Below are positions 32,627 through 40,152 of a stretch of DNA of 64,000 nucleotides, in pieces. The notes below the pieces were generated by a model, which saw only the letters and a list, made by a program, of their open reading frames with translations, was not told where the DNA came from and searched no databases. The position numbers and the translations under genes are program-made. The stretch is from Leifsonia aquatica. Its GTDB lineage: Bacteria > Actinomycetota > Actinomycetes > Actinomycetales > Microbacteriaceae. The stretch is taken from the NCBI RefSeq assembly GCF_014190775.1, contig NZ_JACHVP010000002.1, positions 372,001 to 436,000 of the forward strand, read 5' to 3'. Positions within the stretch are counted from its first letter, which is position 1, and each line of letters begins with the position of its first letter.

Positions 32627-32682
32627 GAGGTTCACGTCGTGGCGTCCACTAGACGCGGAATGACCGCGACGACGTGAACCTC
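32627..32682. repeat. 56-bp palindromic repeat, copy 2
   Basis: It begins GAGGTTCACGTCGTGGCG and ends CGCGACGACGTGAACCTC, with 18-base arms that pair nearly fully. It equals copy 1 (29815-29870) in length and in arm sequence and shares the GGAATGA run. It lies between the convergent ends of the CDF and antiporter genes. Confidence 0.8.
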
Positions 32683-32720
32683 AGCGGCTCGGGAGGCGCC
32701 CTCCGGGCCCAGGCCCCGGC

Positions 32721-34010
32721 CTACTCCCGTGCGGCGGCGACGGGCTCCGCCGCGGCCGCGGGCTCCTCGACCGACCGAGAGAACGGCGCGCGGAGTGTCG
32801 GCCACAGCGTGCGCCACTGGATCGCGAACAGGACGACCGCGAGCGCCGCGTACACGCCCGAGACGATCCAGCGCGCCTCGGTGCCCGTGAAGACGAACGT
32901 CGCGGCGAACAGCACGAAGAGCGCCGTCGCCCAGCGCCCGGCGAATCGCAGGCTCAGCAGCATCGCCACGCCCAGCAGGGTCTGGGTCGCGGTGAGCACG
33001 AACTCCTCCACCTGGCGGCCGTCCATCGGGAGGGCCCAGCCTCCACCGCCCAGCGCGTGCGCGATCGGGAGGGTGCCGACCAGCGCCGTCCACTGGTTCA
33101 CCTTGCTGGCGAGCAGGATGCCGATGCCCATGGCCGCCTTGCCGCGCATCGCGAAGATGATCGCGATGACGAACTCCGGCGCCTCCGACGCCAGCGGGGC
33201 GAGCCACTGGACGAGCAGGAAGTCGTCGATGCCGGCGGCCCGGCCGCCCTGGATGAGGCTGTGCGCGAACGGCTCGGCCAGCAGCAGGATGACGGCCGCC
33301 GAGAACACGAAGATCGCGATGACGGTCACGCGGCGCGCGACCGTCGGCAGGCCGCCGATCGCGGCGGGCACGCCCACGAGCTCCGGCTCCTCGCTCTCGC
33401 CCTGCGCCACCTTCCACAGGTAGTAGACGAACAGTGCGAGGAGCACGACGCCGAGCAGCACGTGGATCTGGCCGGTGAGGGGGATGGTCAGGGTGAGGAT
33501 CGAGGCGATCATGAGCAGCCCGAGCTCCACGCGGTTGTCGCCGGGGAGGCGCACGGCGAACGGCCGGGGGCTGACATCCGGGTCGACGGGGCGGCGGCGT
33601 GCGCGCGCGGCGCGGTAGACCACGAACGCGACCAGCAGGATGAACGGCCACCCGAAGCCGAGGAGCAGCCGGTTCGAGCCGGTCATGTTCGCTGCGGCGT
33701 ACTGCGCCTGGCTCGGGTCGCTGCCGGCCGTGAAGGCGAAGTAGAGGTCGATCGCGTACTCGGGCAGGATCGCGATGATCGCGAGGAGGCCGACGGCGAG
33801 GCCGCCGGAGATGTCGACCTCGGCCGCCTCGCCCGCCCACGCCAGCGCGAACGCGGCGGCGACGATGGCGACGCCGAACATGAGGATGCCGACGACGGGC
33901 GCCGCCTCGACGCCGCTGAGGCGCAGGGCGACACCCTGCGCCGCCACCAGGGCGACGATTCCGAGCGGGATCACCAAGCGCCGGGCGCTGCCGGTCGTTC
34001 GCGTGTCCAT
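32721..34010 (-). CDS. Cation/H+ or Ca2+-type antiporter (CaCA family), probably Mn2+ exporter
   Basis: A 429-residue membrane protein with about eleven hydrophobic segments and two alpha-repeat signatures: LPEYAIDLYFAFTAGSDPSQ with AANMTGSNRLLLG in the first half and LAPLASEAPEFVIAIIFAMRGKAAMG with ASKVNQWTAL in the second. Both have the conserved acidic and Asn residues of calcium/cation exchangers. The start is ATG 34010 after GGAAGG. It is preceded by a yybP-ykoY riboswitch, which responds to Mn2+, so I infer manganese or general divalent efflux rather than calcium. Confidence 0.87.
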   Translation of the reverse strand: MDTRTTGSARRLVIPLGIVALVAAQGVALRLSGVEAAPVVGILMFGVAIVAAAFALAWAGEAAEVDISGGLAVGLLAIIAILPEYAIDLYFAFTAGSDPSQAQYAAANMTGSNRLLLGFGWPFILLVAFVVYRAARARRRPVDPDVSPRPFAVRLPGDNRVELGLLMIASILTLTIPLTGQIHVLLGVVLLALFVYYLWKVAQGESEEPELVGVPAAIGGLPTVARRVTVIAIFVFSAAVILLLAEPFAHSLIQGGRAAGIDDFLLVQWLAPLASEAPEFVIAIIFAMRGKAAMGIGILLASKVNQWTALVGTLPIAHALGGGGWALPMDGRQVEEFVLTATQTLLGVAMLLSLRFAGRWATALFVLFAATFVFTGTEARWIVSGVYAALAVVLFAIQWRTLWPTLRAPFSRSVEEPAAAAEPVAAARE

Positions 34011-34029
34011 GTAGTGCCTTCCGATCGTG

Positions 34030-34195
34030 ACGACCGGGCAGGTACGACGAGAGGAGCCCGGTCACCGTGTGCTGATGACCGAAGGTCTCGCTCGCCCAGA
34101 GACTGGGAGGCACGCCGGGCTGCGTCTTCGCGAGCCAGTATGTCGACGTGCCGCGCGCCCGGAATCGGACGCTGAGCTACTCCCCTTCGCCCGTC
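34030..34195 (-). promoter_or_regulatory. yybP-ykoY manganese riboswitch ahead of the antiporter
   Basis: The minus strand has the family landmarks: CGAAGGGGAGTAGC (34189-34176), then GTCGACATAC about 35-45 bases on, and GCGAGACCTTCGG at the 3' end (34091-34079). The ends pair as P1 (CGAAGG 34189-34184 with CCTTCG 34085-34080). Downstream GGTCA/TGACC and GACCGGGC (34063-34056) / GCCCGGTC (34039-34032) could form alternative hairpins as expression platform. The antiporter gene starts 20 bases later. The remaining 34196-34331 holds no gene that I can see. Confidence 0.85.
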
Positions 34196-34331
34196 AAGCC
34201 TGGCAGGAAGGGCCGTGCGGGGCCGAGCCGGGGAGGCGGATTACCAGCATTTCGCGTGCCCTAACTTGCGCGGTAGGCGAGGGGTCCGGAAATGTCGCGC
34301 GAGCCGTCAGGCGATGTCCGACCGAGCGACG

Positions 34332-34760
34332 TCAGTCGTGCAGGCGCGCGCCCTTCGCGATGCGGTCGACCGCGTTGCGCGGGCCGCGGACGGCGATCCC
34401 GACCAGGTCGAGGTCGGCGGTGGAGACGGAGGCGACGGCCTCCCGATTCGCCTCGTCGTGACCGGTCGAGAACAGCTCGCGGGTGTAGACGGCGGTCGCG
34501 ACTCCCCGGGACTCGGCCCGGCCGCGCGCGGTGCTGAGCAGCTCGCCGTCCCCGGTCATCACCACGACGGGCTGGCGCAGCATCGGCAGGTATTCGACAC
34601 CGTCGGCGTCACGGTACGGCTCCCCGACGAGGCCGGGCGCGCTGGTGGCGACGCCGCTCACGAGGAAGGCGGTGACGTTCAGCTCCTGCCAGGGCGCGAG
34701 CCCCTCGCGCAGCAGGACGACGATCTTGGTGTCGAATCGGGGGGAGGCGGCGTCTGTCAT
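34332..34760 (-). CDS. DUF2000-like protein
   Basis: A 142-residue soluble protein resembling the DUF2000 family, whose structures show a compact alpha/beta fold of unknown function. Visible conserved features are KIVVLLREGLAPWQELNVTAFLVSG at the N-terminus, QPVVVMTG in the middle, and the C-terminal DLVGIAVRGPRNAVDRIAKGARLHD. ATG 34760 is preceded by GGGGAGG. It is divergent from an AraC-type regulator 49 bp away, which probably controls it. No catalytic residues can be named. Confidence 0.8.
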   Translation of the reverse strand: MTDAASPRFDTKIVVLLREGLAPWQELNVTAFLVSGVATSAPGLVGEPYRDADGVEYLPMLRQPVVVMTGDGELLSTARGRAESRGVATAVYTRELFSTGHDEANREAVASVSTADLDLVGIAVRGPRNAVDRIAKGARLHD

Positions 34761-34797
34761 GCGTCCAGCCTCCCCGCCGGCGCACGGCCGCGTCTTG

Positions 34798-34812
34798 TAC
34801 ATTCCTTGCATG
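34798..34812 (+). promoter_or_regulatory. Leaderless promoter of the AraC-type gene
   Basis: TACATT (34798-34803), six bases, then ATG (34810). It is the same TANNNT-N6-start arrangement as at other genes here. No ribosome site is visible. Confidence 0.55.
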
Positions 34813-35613
34813 GTCGAGTCGGTCCGCGCCTGGCATCCTGCGGTGCCCGACGTGCGCGAAGTGCTGCACGCGACCTTCGACCACGCCTATCCGGCGCACA
34901 CCCACGACGCGTGGACCGTGTTGCTGATCGACTCCGGCGTCGTCGCCTTCGAGCTCGGTCGCGAGGCGCACCGGGCCGCACCCGGATCCATCGCCCTGCT
35001 GCCGCCCGGCGTCGCGCACGACGGGCAGTCCGCTGTCCGCGACTCCGCCTACCGCAAACGCGTGCTGTACCTGGAGCCGGAATGGCTGCCGCGCGGGATG
35101 CCCTCCGTCGCCGTCGGCCGGCCGACGATCGGGGCGCGCTCGGCCGTCTCGGCGGTGCGCCGCATCCACGGGGCGCTCGGCTCGCCCGGCGACCTCCTCG
35201 CCGCCGAGCACTGGGTGCACGCCCTCCGCCACGACCTCCTCGCGCACCTGGGCTCGCCCGTGGACGAGATCCGGGATGCGCCGCTCGCCCGGCGCCTGCG
35301 CGAGCTGCTGGACGACCGTCTGACCGAGACGTTCACCCTCGCCGAGGCCGGAGGCGAGCTCGGCGCGAACCCGAGCCACCTGATCCGCGCGTTCTCGCAG
35401 GCGTACGGCATCGCGCCGCACCGTTACGTGACCGGGCGCCGCGTCGATCGCGCTCGCCGCCTCCTGCTCGACGGCCGCACGGCGGCCGAGTCCGCGGTGC
35501 TGGCCGGGTTCCACGATCAGGCGCACCTGACGCGGCACTTCCGGCGCACGCTCGGCACGACCCCGGGCGCGTTCGCGCGCGCGGCGGGCACCGCGGGGCC
35601 CGGCGCGGCATAG
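34810..35613 (+). CDS. AraC-family transcriptional regulator
   Basis: A 267-residue regulator. The N-terminal cupin-like sensor (about 1-100) has the metal- or ligand-binding style motif HAYPAHTHDAWTVLLIDSG and LLPPGVAHDG. The C-terminal DNA-binding part (about 165-260) has two helix-turn-helix units: FTLAEAGGELGANPSHLIRAF and ESAVLAGFHDQAHLTRHFRR, the latter being the AraC signature. It is divergent from the DUF2000-like gene. Its ligand is unknown. Confidence 0.92.
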   Translation: MVESVRAWHPAVPDVREVLHATFDHAYPAHTHDAWTVLLIDSGVVAFELGREAHRAAPGSIALLPPGVAHDGQSAVRDSAYRKRVLYLEPEWLPRGMPSVAVGRPTIGARSAVSAVRRIHGALGSPGDLLAAEHWVHALRHDLLAHLGSPVDEIRDAPLARRLRELLDDRLTETFTLAEAGGELGANPSHLIRAFSQAYGIAPHRYVTGRRVDRARRLLLDGRTAAESAVLAGFHDQAHLTRHFRRTLGTTPGAFARAAGTAGPGAA

Positions 35614-35625
35614 GCTCGCGTCGTG
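35611..35625 (+). promoter_or_regulatory. Leaderless promoter of the FetB-like gene
   Basis: TAGGCT (35611-35616, starting in the AraC stop codon), six bases, then GTG (35623). The same hexamer and spacing are at 2277 and 47446. Confidence 0.55.
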
Positions 35626-36372
35626 CCGATCGTCCGCGAACTCGCCCCGACGCTCCTGGGCGTCGCGGTGCTCGCGCTCATCGCGACCGCCGTGCTCGCG
35701 GTCTACCGGGTGCCGCACCGCTGGGCGCCGGTGCTGGCGATCCTCCGCGGCGCGGCCCAGCTCGCGGTGATCAGCGTCGTGCTGTCCGGTGTGATCACCA
35801 GCCCGCTCTGGGTGTCGCTCGCCCTGCTGGTCATGTTCTCGGTCGCGGCGGTGACCGCGACGCGACGGGTCGGCTGGACCGCCGGCCACGCCGCGATGAT
35901 GGCGTCGGCCATGGCGATCGGCGTCGGCGTGACCTCCGTCGTCGTCTTCGCGACCGGCGCCATCGAGCTGAGCGCCCGCTATGCGCTGGCGATCGGCGGC
36001 ATCGTGATCGGCAACGCCATGAGCATCGCGACCCTTTCGGGCCGGCGATTCACCGAGGCCGTCGACGACCACTGGGACGAAGTGGAGGGGTGGCTCGCCC
36101 TCGGCGCGACCCCTCGGGAGTCGACGCTGCACCAGGCGCGCACCGCGGTCTACTCGGCGCTCATCCCCTCGGTCGACCAGACCAAGACGACCGGTCTGGT
36201 GACGCTGCCGGGAGCGTTCGTCGGCGCGATCTTCGGGGGAGTGTCGCCGCTGGAGGCCGGACGGTTCCAGGTCGTCGTACTGGCGGCCATCATGTGCGCG
36301 GGAGCCATCACCGCGGTCATCGTCGCCGCGTGGCTCGCGCCGGTGCGAGTACGGCCGGCGCCGCTGCGGTAG
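35623..36372 (+). CDS. FetB-like (UPF0014) ABC transporter permease without adjacent ATPase
   Basis: A 249-residue permease with about seven transmembrane helices, of the UPF0014/FetB family. The conserved motifs are GAAQLAVISVVLSGVI (residues about 43-58), GGIVIGNAMSIATLSG and the loop LGATPRESTLHQARTAVYSALIPSVDQTKTTGLVTLPGAFVGAI. In E. coli FetB works with the ATPase FetA to export iron. No FetA-type ATPase gene is next to it, so it may borrow one or act differently. It converges with motB, 18 bp away. Confidence 0.88.
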   Translation: MPIVRELAPTLLGVAVLALIATAVLAVYRVPHRWAPVLAILRGAAQLAVISVVLSGVITSPLWVSLALLVMFSVAAVTATRRVGWTAGHAAMMASAMAIGVGVTSVVVFATGAIELSARYALAIGGIVIGNAMSIATLSGRRFTEAVDDHWDEVEGWLALGATPRESTLHQARTAVYSALIPSVDQTKTTGLVTLPGAFVGAIFGGVSPLEAGRFQVVVLAAIMCAGAITAVIVAAWLAPVRVRPAPLR

Positions 36373-36390
36373 GCGCCGCTGCAGGAGGCG

Positions 36391-37218
36391 TCAGCCGCCG
36401 GTCGTGGTCCCGGCGGGGGTGGTGCCCGACTGGAGCGCCTGGGGGATGAGCTCGCGGATGCGGTCCGGCTGTGCCGACAGCACCACGACATCCACGCGCC
36501 GGTTGAGGGCGAGATCCTGATCGGTCGTGCCGGTGGCGTTCGCCATCGGGCGGGCGGAGCCGAAGCTGACCGCGGCGATGCGCTCGGCGGGGAAGCCGTC
36601 GGACTCGACGAGGTGGCGCAGCACGCTGGTCGCACGGCCCGCCGAGAGCTCCCAGTTGGTCGGGTACGGGGCGCCGGGCTGGCGCACGTCGGCGTGGCCC
36701 TCCACCGACACCTGGTACACCTCGGGGGCGATCACCGGGCCGATGTCGTCGAGCACGCGCACGGCGGTGTCGCTCAGCTCGGCATGGTTGGAGTCGAAGA
36801 AGGTGGAGCTGCCGACGAGCCCGATCGTGAGGCCGCGGGCGTCGATCTTCATCTGCACCGCATCCTGCAGCCCGTCCCGGGTGAGAGCGGCCTGGATGGC
36901 GTCGCGGATGCGCTCGAGGTTCTGCGCCTCCTGCTTGGCGAGCTGGAGGTCGGTGGTGTCGCCCTTCTGATCCACCTGCGCGGGCGGGACCACGACGCCG
37001 CTGGCCGTGTCGACCTTCTCGGTCTTCACCTGGCCGAAACCGGTCGCCAGCGAGTTCTTCAGCGCCTCGAACTTCTTCTGATCGACCGTCGACATCGCGA
37101 ACAGCACGATGAACATGCACATGAGCACGGTGACCATGTCCATGTAAGACGCCATCCAGCGCTCTTCGTTCTCGTGCTCCTCCGGCTCCTCCTGCTTGCG
37201 CCGGCGACGGGCGGACAC
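36391..37218 (-). CDS. motB: Flagellar stator protein MotB
   Basis: A 275-residue stator subunit. A cytoplasmic Arg/Lys-rich start (1-20), one transmembrane helix (about 22-42) with the ion-binding Asp D27 (YMDMVTVLMCMFIVLFAMS), a plug region, then a C-terminal OmpA-like peptidoglycan-binding domain (about 115-255, with VEGHADVRQPGAPYPTNWEL and ATSVLRHLVESDGFPAERIAAVSFG). Whether H+ or Na+ is used cannot be read. It follows motA by one base and is the last gene of flbD-motA-motB. Confidence 0.95.
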   Translation of the reverse strand: MSARRRRKQEEPEEHENEERWMASYMDMVTVLMCMFIVLFAMSTVDQKKFEALKNSLATGFGQVKTEKVDTASGVVVPPAQVDQKGDTTDLQLAKQEAQNLERIRDAIQAALTRDGLQDAVQMKIDARGLTIGLVGSSTFFDSNHAELSDTAVRVLDDIGPVIAPEVYQVSVEGHADVRQPGAPYPTNWELSAGRATSVLRHLVESDGFPAERIAAVSFGSARPMANATGTTDQDLALNRRVDVVVLSAQPDRIRELIPQALQSGTTPAGTTTGG

Positions 37219-37219
37219 G

Positions 37220-38038
37220 TCAGGCCGCTTCTTCGGCGGGAGCCTTGGCCGCGGCCTTCGCCGCCTTCTCGGTCTTGCCGCTCTTCGCCTCGGCGCCGCC
37301 CGGGACCATCGCGCGCAGGCGCTCGCCGAGGAGGCGGGGCTGGCTGCCGGCCTGCACGGCGAGCACGCCCTCCATCAGCAGGTTCATGCGCTCGACGTCG
37401 AGCTCGGAGAGGCGGCGGAGCCGGGCGCCGATCGGCAGCCACAGGAAGTTCGCCGACAGGAGGCCCCAGAGCGTCGCGACGAACGCGCTCGCGATCATCG
37501 GGCCGAGGTGGCCGGGGTCGTCGAGGTTCTCGAGCACGTGGGTCAGCGACACGACGGTGCCGATGATGCCGATCGTCGGCGCGTAGCCGCCCATCGACGA
37601 GAAGAACTTGGCGGCGACGCGGCTCTGCTTGGAGCGCGTCGCGATCTCGTCCTCGAGCAGGATGCGCAGCTCGTCGCCGTCGGTGCCGTCGGCGATGTTC
37701 TGCAGCGCGCCCTTGAGGAACGGGTCGGTGACGCCCTCGGCCTCCTGCTCCATGGCGAGCAGGCCGTTGGACCGGGCCGTCTCGGCCAGGCGCACGACCT
37801 CGTCGATCACCTGCTCCGGCGGCTCGATCTTGCCGCGGAAGGCGCTGGGCAGCGCCTTCACCGCGATCAGGAAGTCCTTGATCGTGCCGCTGGCGATGCC
37901 GACCGCGATCGTCGCGCCGAACACCAGCACCATCGGGGCGGGCAGCAGGAGCGCGGTCAGGTGGCCGCCCTCCAGCGTCACCATGGCGACGACGGAGCCG
38001 AACGCCAGGACGATGCCGATGATGGTTGCCGGATCCAT
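37220..38038 (-). CDS. motA: Flagellar stator protein MotA
   Basis: A 272-residue stator subunit with four transmembrane helices (about 3-20, 30-50, 145-168 and 178-198). The cytoplasmic loop (about 60-140) carries the charged residues that touch FliG. The motif GTVVSLTHVLENLDDPGHLG and ATLWGLLSANFLWLPIGARL match the family. The C-terminal 25 residues are Ala/Lys-rich and not part of the conserved fold. It lies 15 bp after flbD and 1 bp before motB, in one operon with a FliA promoter ahead of flbD. Confidence 0.95.
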   Translation of the reverse strand: MDPATIIGIVLAFGSVVAMVTLEGGHLTALLLPAPMVLVFGATIAVGIASGTIKDFLIAVKALPSAFRGKIEPPEQVIDEVVRLAETARSNGLLAMEQEAEGVTDPFLKGALQNIADGTDGDELRILLEDEIATRSKQSRVAAKFFSSMGGYAPTIGIIGTVVSLTHVLENLDDPGHLGPMIASAFVATLWGLLSANFLWLPIGARLRRLSELDVERMNLLMEGVLAVQAGSQPRLLGERLRAMVPGGAEAKSGKTEKAAKAAAKAPAEEAA

Positions 38039-38053
38039 GGGGGTTCTTCCTCG

Positions 38054-38335
38054 CTACTTCTTGCGTGCGTGCAGGGGGACGGCCCGCAGGCCCTCCTGCT
38101 GCTCGGCGGGGGTCGGAACCGGTCGGGGGCCGGAGGCGGGCAGGTCGTGGGCCAGCGCGATCACGCGGGCCCGGTAGGCGGCGATCTTCTCGATCACCTC
38201 GGCCATCGATTCCGTGACGATGAACTTCGCACCGTCCACCATCACGAGCGTCGTGTCGGGACTGGCGTGGATGCGCTCGATCAGATCCGGGTTGACCGCG
38301 AACTGGCTGTCGTTCAATCGGGTGACGACGATCAT
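38054..38335 (-). CDS. flbD: Flagellar FlbD-family protein
   Basis: A 93-residue FlbD protein of the short, Gram-positive type, which is always found in flagellar clusters and has no known biochemical role. The core MIVVTRLNDSQFAVNPDLIERI and DTTLVMVDGAKFIVTESMAEVIEKI (residues 1-60) is typical; the Pro-rich tail is extra. ATG 38335 gives the canonical start but its ribosome site (AGGA) is weak. GTG 38374 is in frame and lies 7 bases after the FliA -10 box, so a leaderless 106-residue form is possible. First gene of flbD-motA-motB. Confidence 0.87.
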   Translation of the reverse strand: MIVVTRLNDSQFAVNPDLIERIHASPDTTLVMVDGAKFIVTESMAEVIEKIAAYRARVIALAHDLPASGPRPVPTPAEQQEGLRAVPLHARKK

Positions 38336-38381
38336 GGGCGCGAATCCTGGTCTCGGCTCCGGGTGAGCCGTCACAGGGGAA

Positions 38382-38408
38382 CTATCGGCGGAGGGGGCGT
38401 CTGCGTTA
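38382..38408 (-). promoter_or_regulatory. FliA (sigma-28) promoter of flbD-motA-motB
   Basis: On the minus strand TAAC (38408-38405), exactly 15 bases, then GCCGATAG (38389-38382). It is back to back with the fliM promoter, so one short region drives both stator and switch genes. Confidence 0.87.
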
Positions 38409-38435
38409 GAGGGCGCACAGGATGCGCACAGGCGC

Positions 38436-38462
38436 TAACGGCCGCCCCGGATCTGCCGATAG
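38436..38462 (+). promoter_or_regulatory. FliA (sigma-28) promoter of fliM-fliN
   Basis: TAAC (38436-38439), exactly 15 bases, then GCCGATAG (38455-38462). The GTG start of fliM follows after 8 bases, which implies a leaderless transcript. Confidence 0.88.
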
Positions 38463-38470
38463 ACCCTCTC

Positions 38471-39358
38471 GTGACCTCCCTGCCCGCTCCGACCGCTCCG
38501 CTCGCGTCCGAGGCGCCGGTGTACGACTTCCGGCGGCCGACCACGCTGGCGCGGGAGCACTCGCGCGTGCTGGAGCTCGCCTTCGAGACCTTCGCGCGGC
38601 AGTGGGCGACGCAGCTGACCGCCAAGGTGCGCGTGCTCAGCCAGGTGACGTGCATGTCGGTGCAGATGCAGACGTACGACGAGTACGCGGCGTCGCTGCC
38701 GGCGACCACGGCCATGGTCCTGTGCGAGCTCGACGGGCTGGCGCCGAAGTGCGTGATCCAGTTCCCGACCGTCGCGGCGCTCTCGTGGGTGAACGCGATG
38801 CTGGGCGGGACGGGCGTCCCGGTCCCGAACGAGCGGACGTTCACCCAGATCGAGCACGCGCTCGTGCGGCGGCTGATGGACGACGCGCTCGAGGACCTCC
38901 GCTACTCCCTCGGTTCGCTGCTCGCGACGCCGATCGCGGTGGACGCCATCCAGTACAACTCGCAGTTCGCGCAGGCCGCGGCCACCGCCGAGTTGATGAT
39001 CGTCGCCGCGTTCGAACTGCGCGTGGGCGAGAGCGTCGCCGAGGCGACCGTCGCCCTCCCCGCCGTCGTGCTCCTCCCGCAGCTCGGCGAGACGAACCCG
39101 ACGCACAGCGCCGAGAACGCCCGCGAGCTGGTGGATGCGCAGCTCGCGCGCGTCCCCGTCGACGTCTCCCTGCGGCTCACGCCGGCGAGCGTGAAGCCGA
39201 GCGTCGTGCTCGGCCTCGCGGTCGGCGACCTGCTGCCCCTCCCGCATCCGCACCACCGACCGTTCGATCTCGCCGTCGGGGGACACCCCGTCGCCGGCGC
39301 CGCACTGGGTTCCAGCGGCTCCCGGCTGGCGTGCGTGATCGTGAAGACAGAGGACTGA
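38471..39358 (+). CDS. fliM: Flagellar motor switch protein FliM
   Basis: A 295-residue C-ring protein. The middle domain (about 20-200) has AREHSRVLELAFETFARQWAT, the GGTG loop (NAMLGGTGVPVPNERTFTQIE) and LVRRLMDDALEDL; the C-terminal SpoA-like domain (about 215-290) has PVDVSLRLTPASVKPSVVLGLAVGDLLPL. The short N-terminal segment that binds CheY-P in most FliM proteins (LSQxEIDALL) is absent: the protein begins MTSLPAPTAPLASEAP. No ribosome site precedes GTG 38471. fliN starts 4 bases after the stop. Confidence 0.92.
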   Translation: MTSLPAPTAPLASEAPVYDFRRPTTLAREHSRVLELAFETFARQWATQLTAKVRVLSQVTCMSVQMQTYDEYAASLPATTAMVLCELDGLAPKCVIQFPTVAALSWVNAMLGGTGVPVPNERTFTQIEHALVRRLMDDALEDLRYSLGSLLATPIAVDAIQYNSQFAQAAATAELMIVAAFELRVGESVAEATVALPAVVLLPQLGETNPTHSAENARELVDAQLARVPVDVSLRLTPASVKPSVVLGLAVGDLLPLPHPHHRPFDLAVGGHPVAGAALGSSGSRLACVIVKTED

Positions 39359-39362
39359 TCCG

Positions 39363-40082
39363 ATGAACATGGCCACCGCATCCGGCGCCGCTCTCTCCCT
39401 CGCGCAGGCCCAGACGGCCGCCCAGGCGCTCGCGGGCGTGCTGCCGACCGGCGCGCCGCTGAGTCCGCTGCTCGAGACCGCGGGCGGCTTCGGCGGTCTG
39501 ACCGGCTCGGCCGTGGTCGCCAGCTTCGTCGGCGCGTTCTCGGCCGACCTGGCCGTCGTGCTGCTCGAGGCCCCGACCCTCGTCGACGACGGAGCCGATG
39601 GCTCGCCGGTCGTCGCGCTGCAGGATGTGCTCCAGCCGGCCCTCGAGGCCGCGAGCGACACCCTCGGCGCCGGCGTGCTCGACGACGCCCGCGTGGAGGA
39701 TGCGCAGGAGCTGTTCGGCGACGCCTCCACCACCGTCTTCGCCCTGCACGGCGCGAACGGCGTGGCCGGCTGGTTCGCGATCCGCGGACGCGCCCCGCTC
39801 GCCGACCGCACGCCCGACTCGTCCGCGATCTCGGGCAAGCTCGCCCGCATCAGCAACGTGGAGATGGCGCTCACGGTCGAGATCGGCCGCACCCGCATGG
39901 CCGTGCGCGACGTGCTCGCGATGGAGCCGGGCGCGGTCATCGAGCTCGACCGCTCCGCGGGTTCGCCCGCCGACGTGCTCCTGAACGGCCGCCTCATCGC
40001 GCACGGTGAGATCGTCGTCGTCGACCAGGACTACGCGGTGCGCATCACCAAGATCCTCGACGCGGCCGAAGAGCTGGACTAG
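39363..40082 (+). CDS. fliN: Flagellar motor switch protein FliN with long N-terminal domain (FliY-like)
   Basis: A 239-residue protein. The C-terminal SpoA domain (about 155-239, with NVEMALTVEIGRTRMAVRDVLAMEPGAVIELD and GEIVVVDQDYAVRITKI) is typical FliN. The first 150 residues are extra and resemble the CheC-like part of FliY; the segment DVLQPALEAASDTLG sits where CheC phosphatases have E-x-x-N, but here Ser replaces Asn, so phosphatase activity is doubtful. It follows fliM by 4 bp. A hairpin ends the operon. Confidence 0.9.
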   Translation: MNMATASGAALSLAQAQTAAQALAGVLPTGAPLSPLLETAGGFGGLTGSAVVASFVGAFSADLAVVLLEAPTLVDDGADGSPVVALQDVLQPALEAASDTLGAGVLDDARVEDAQELFGDASTTVFALHGANGVAGWFAIRGRAPLADRTPDSSAISGKLARISNVEMALTVEIGRTRMAVRDVLAMEPGAVIELDRSAGSPADVLLNGRLIAHGEIVVVDQDYAVRITKILDAAEELD

Positions 40083-40089
40083 GCGCCTC

Positions 40090-40118
40090 CCGAGTACGCG
40101 AATTCTCTGCGTACTCGG
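40090..40118. terminator. Hairpin terminator between fliN and the convergent FGE-like gene
   Basis: CCGAGTACGC (40090-40099) and GCGTACTCGG (40109-40118) form a perfect 10-bp stem with a 9-base loop. TATTTTAT follows about 12 bases later on the plus strand. A partial copy of the stem (GCGTACTCG) follows at about 40139. Confidence 0.75.
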
Positions 40119-40152
40119 CGGGTGCGGCCCTATTTTATGCGTACTCGACGGG

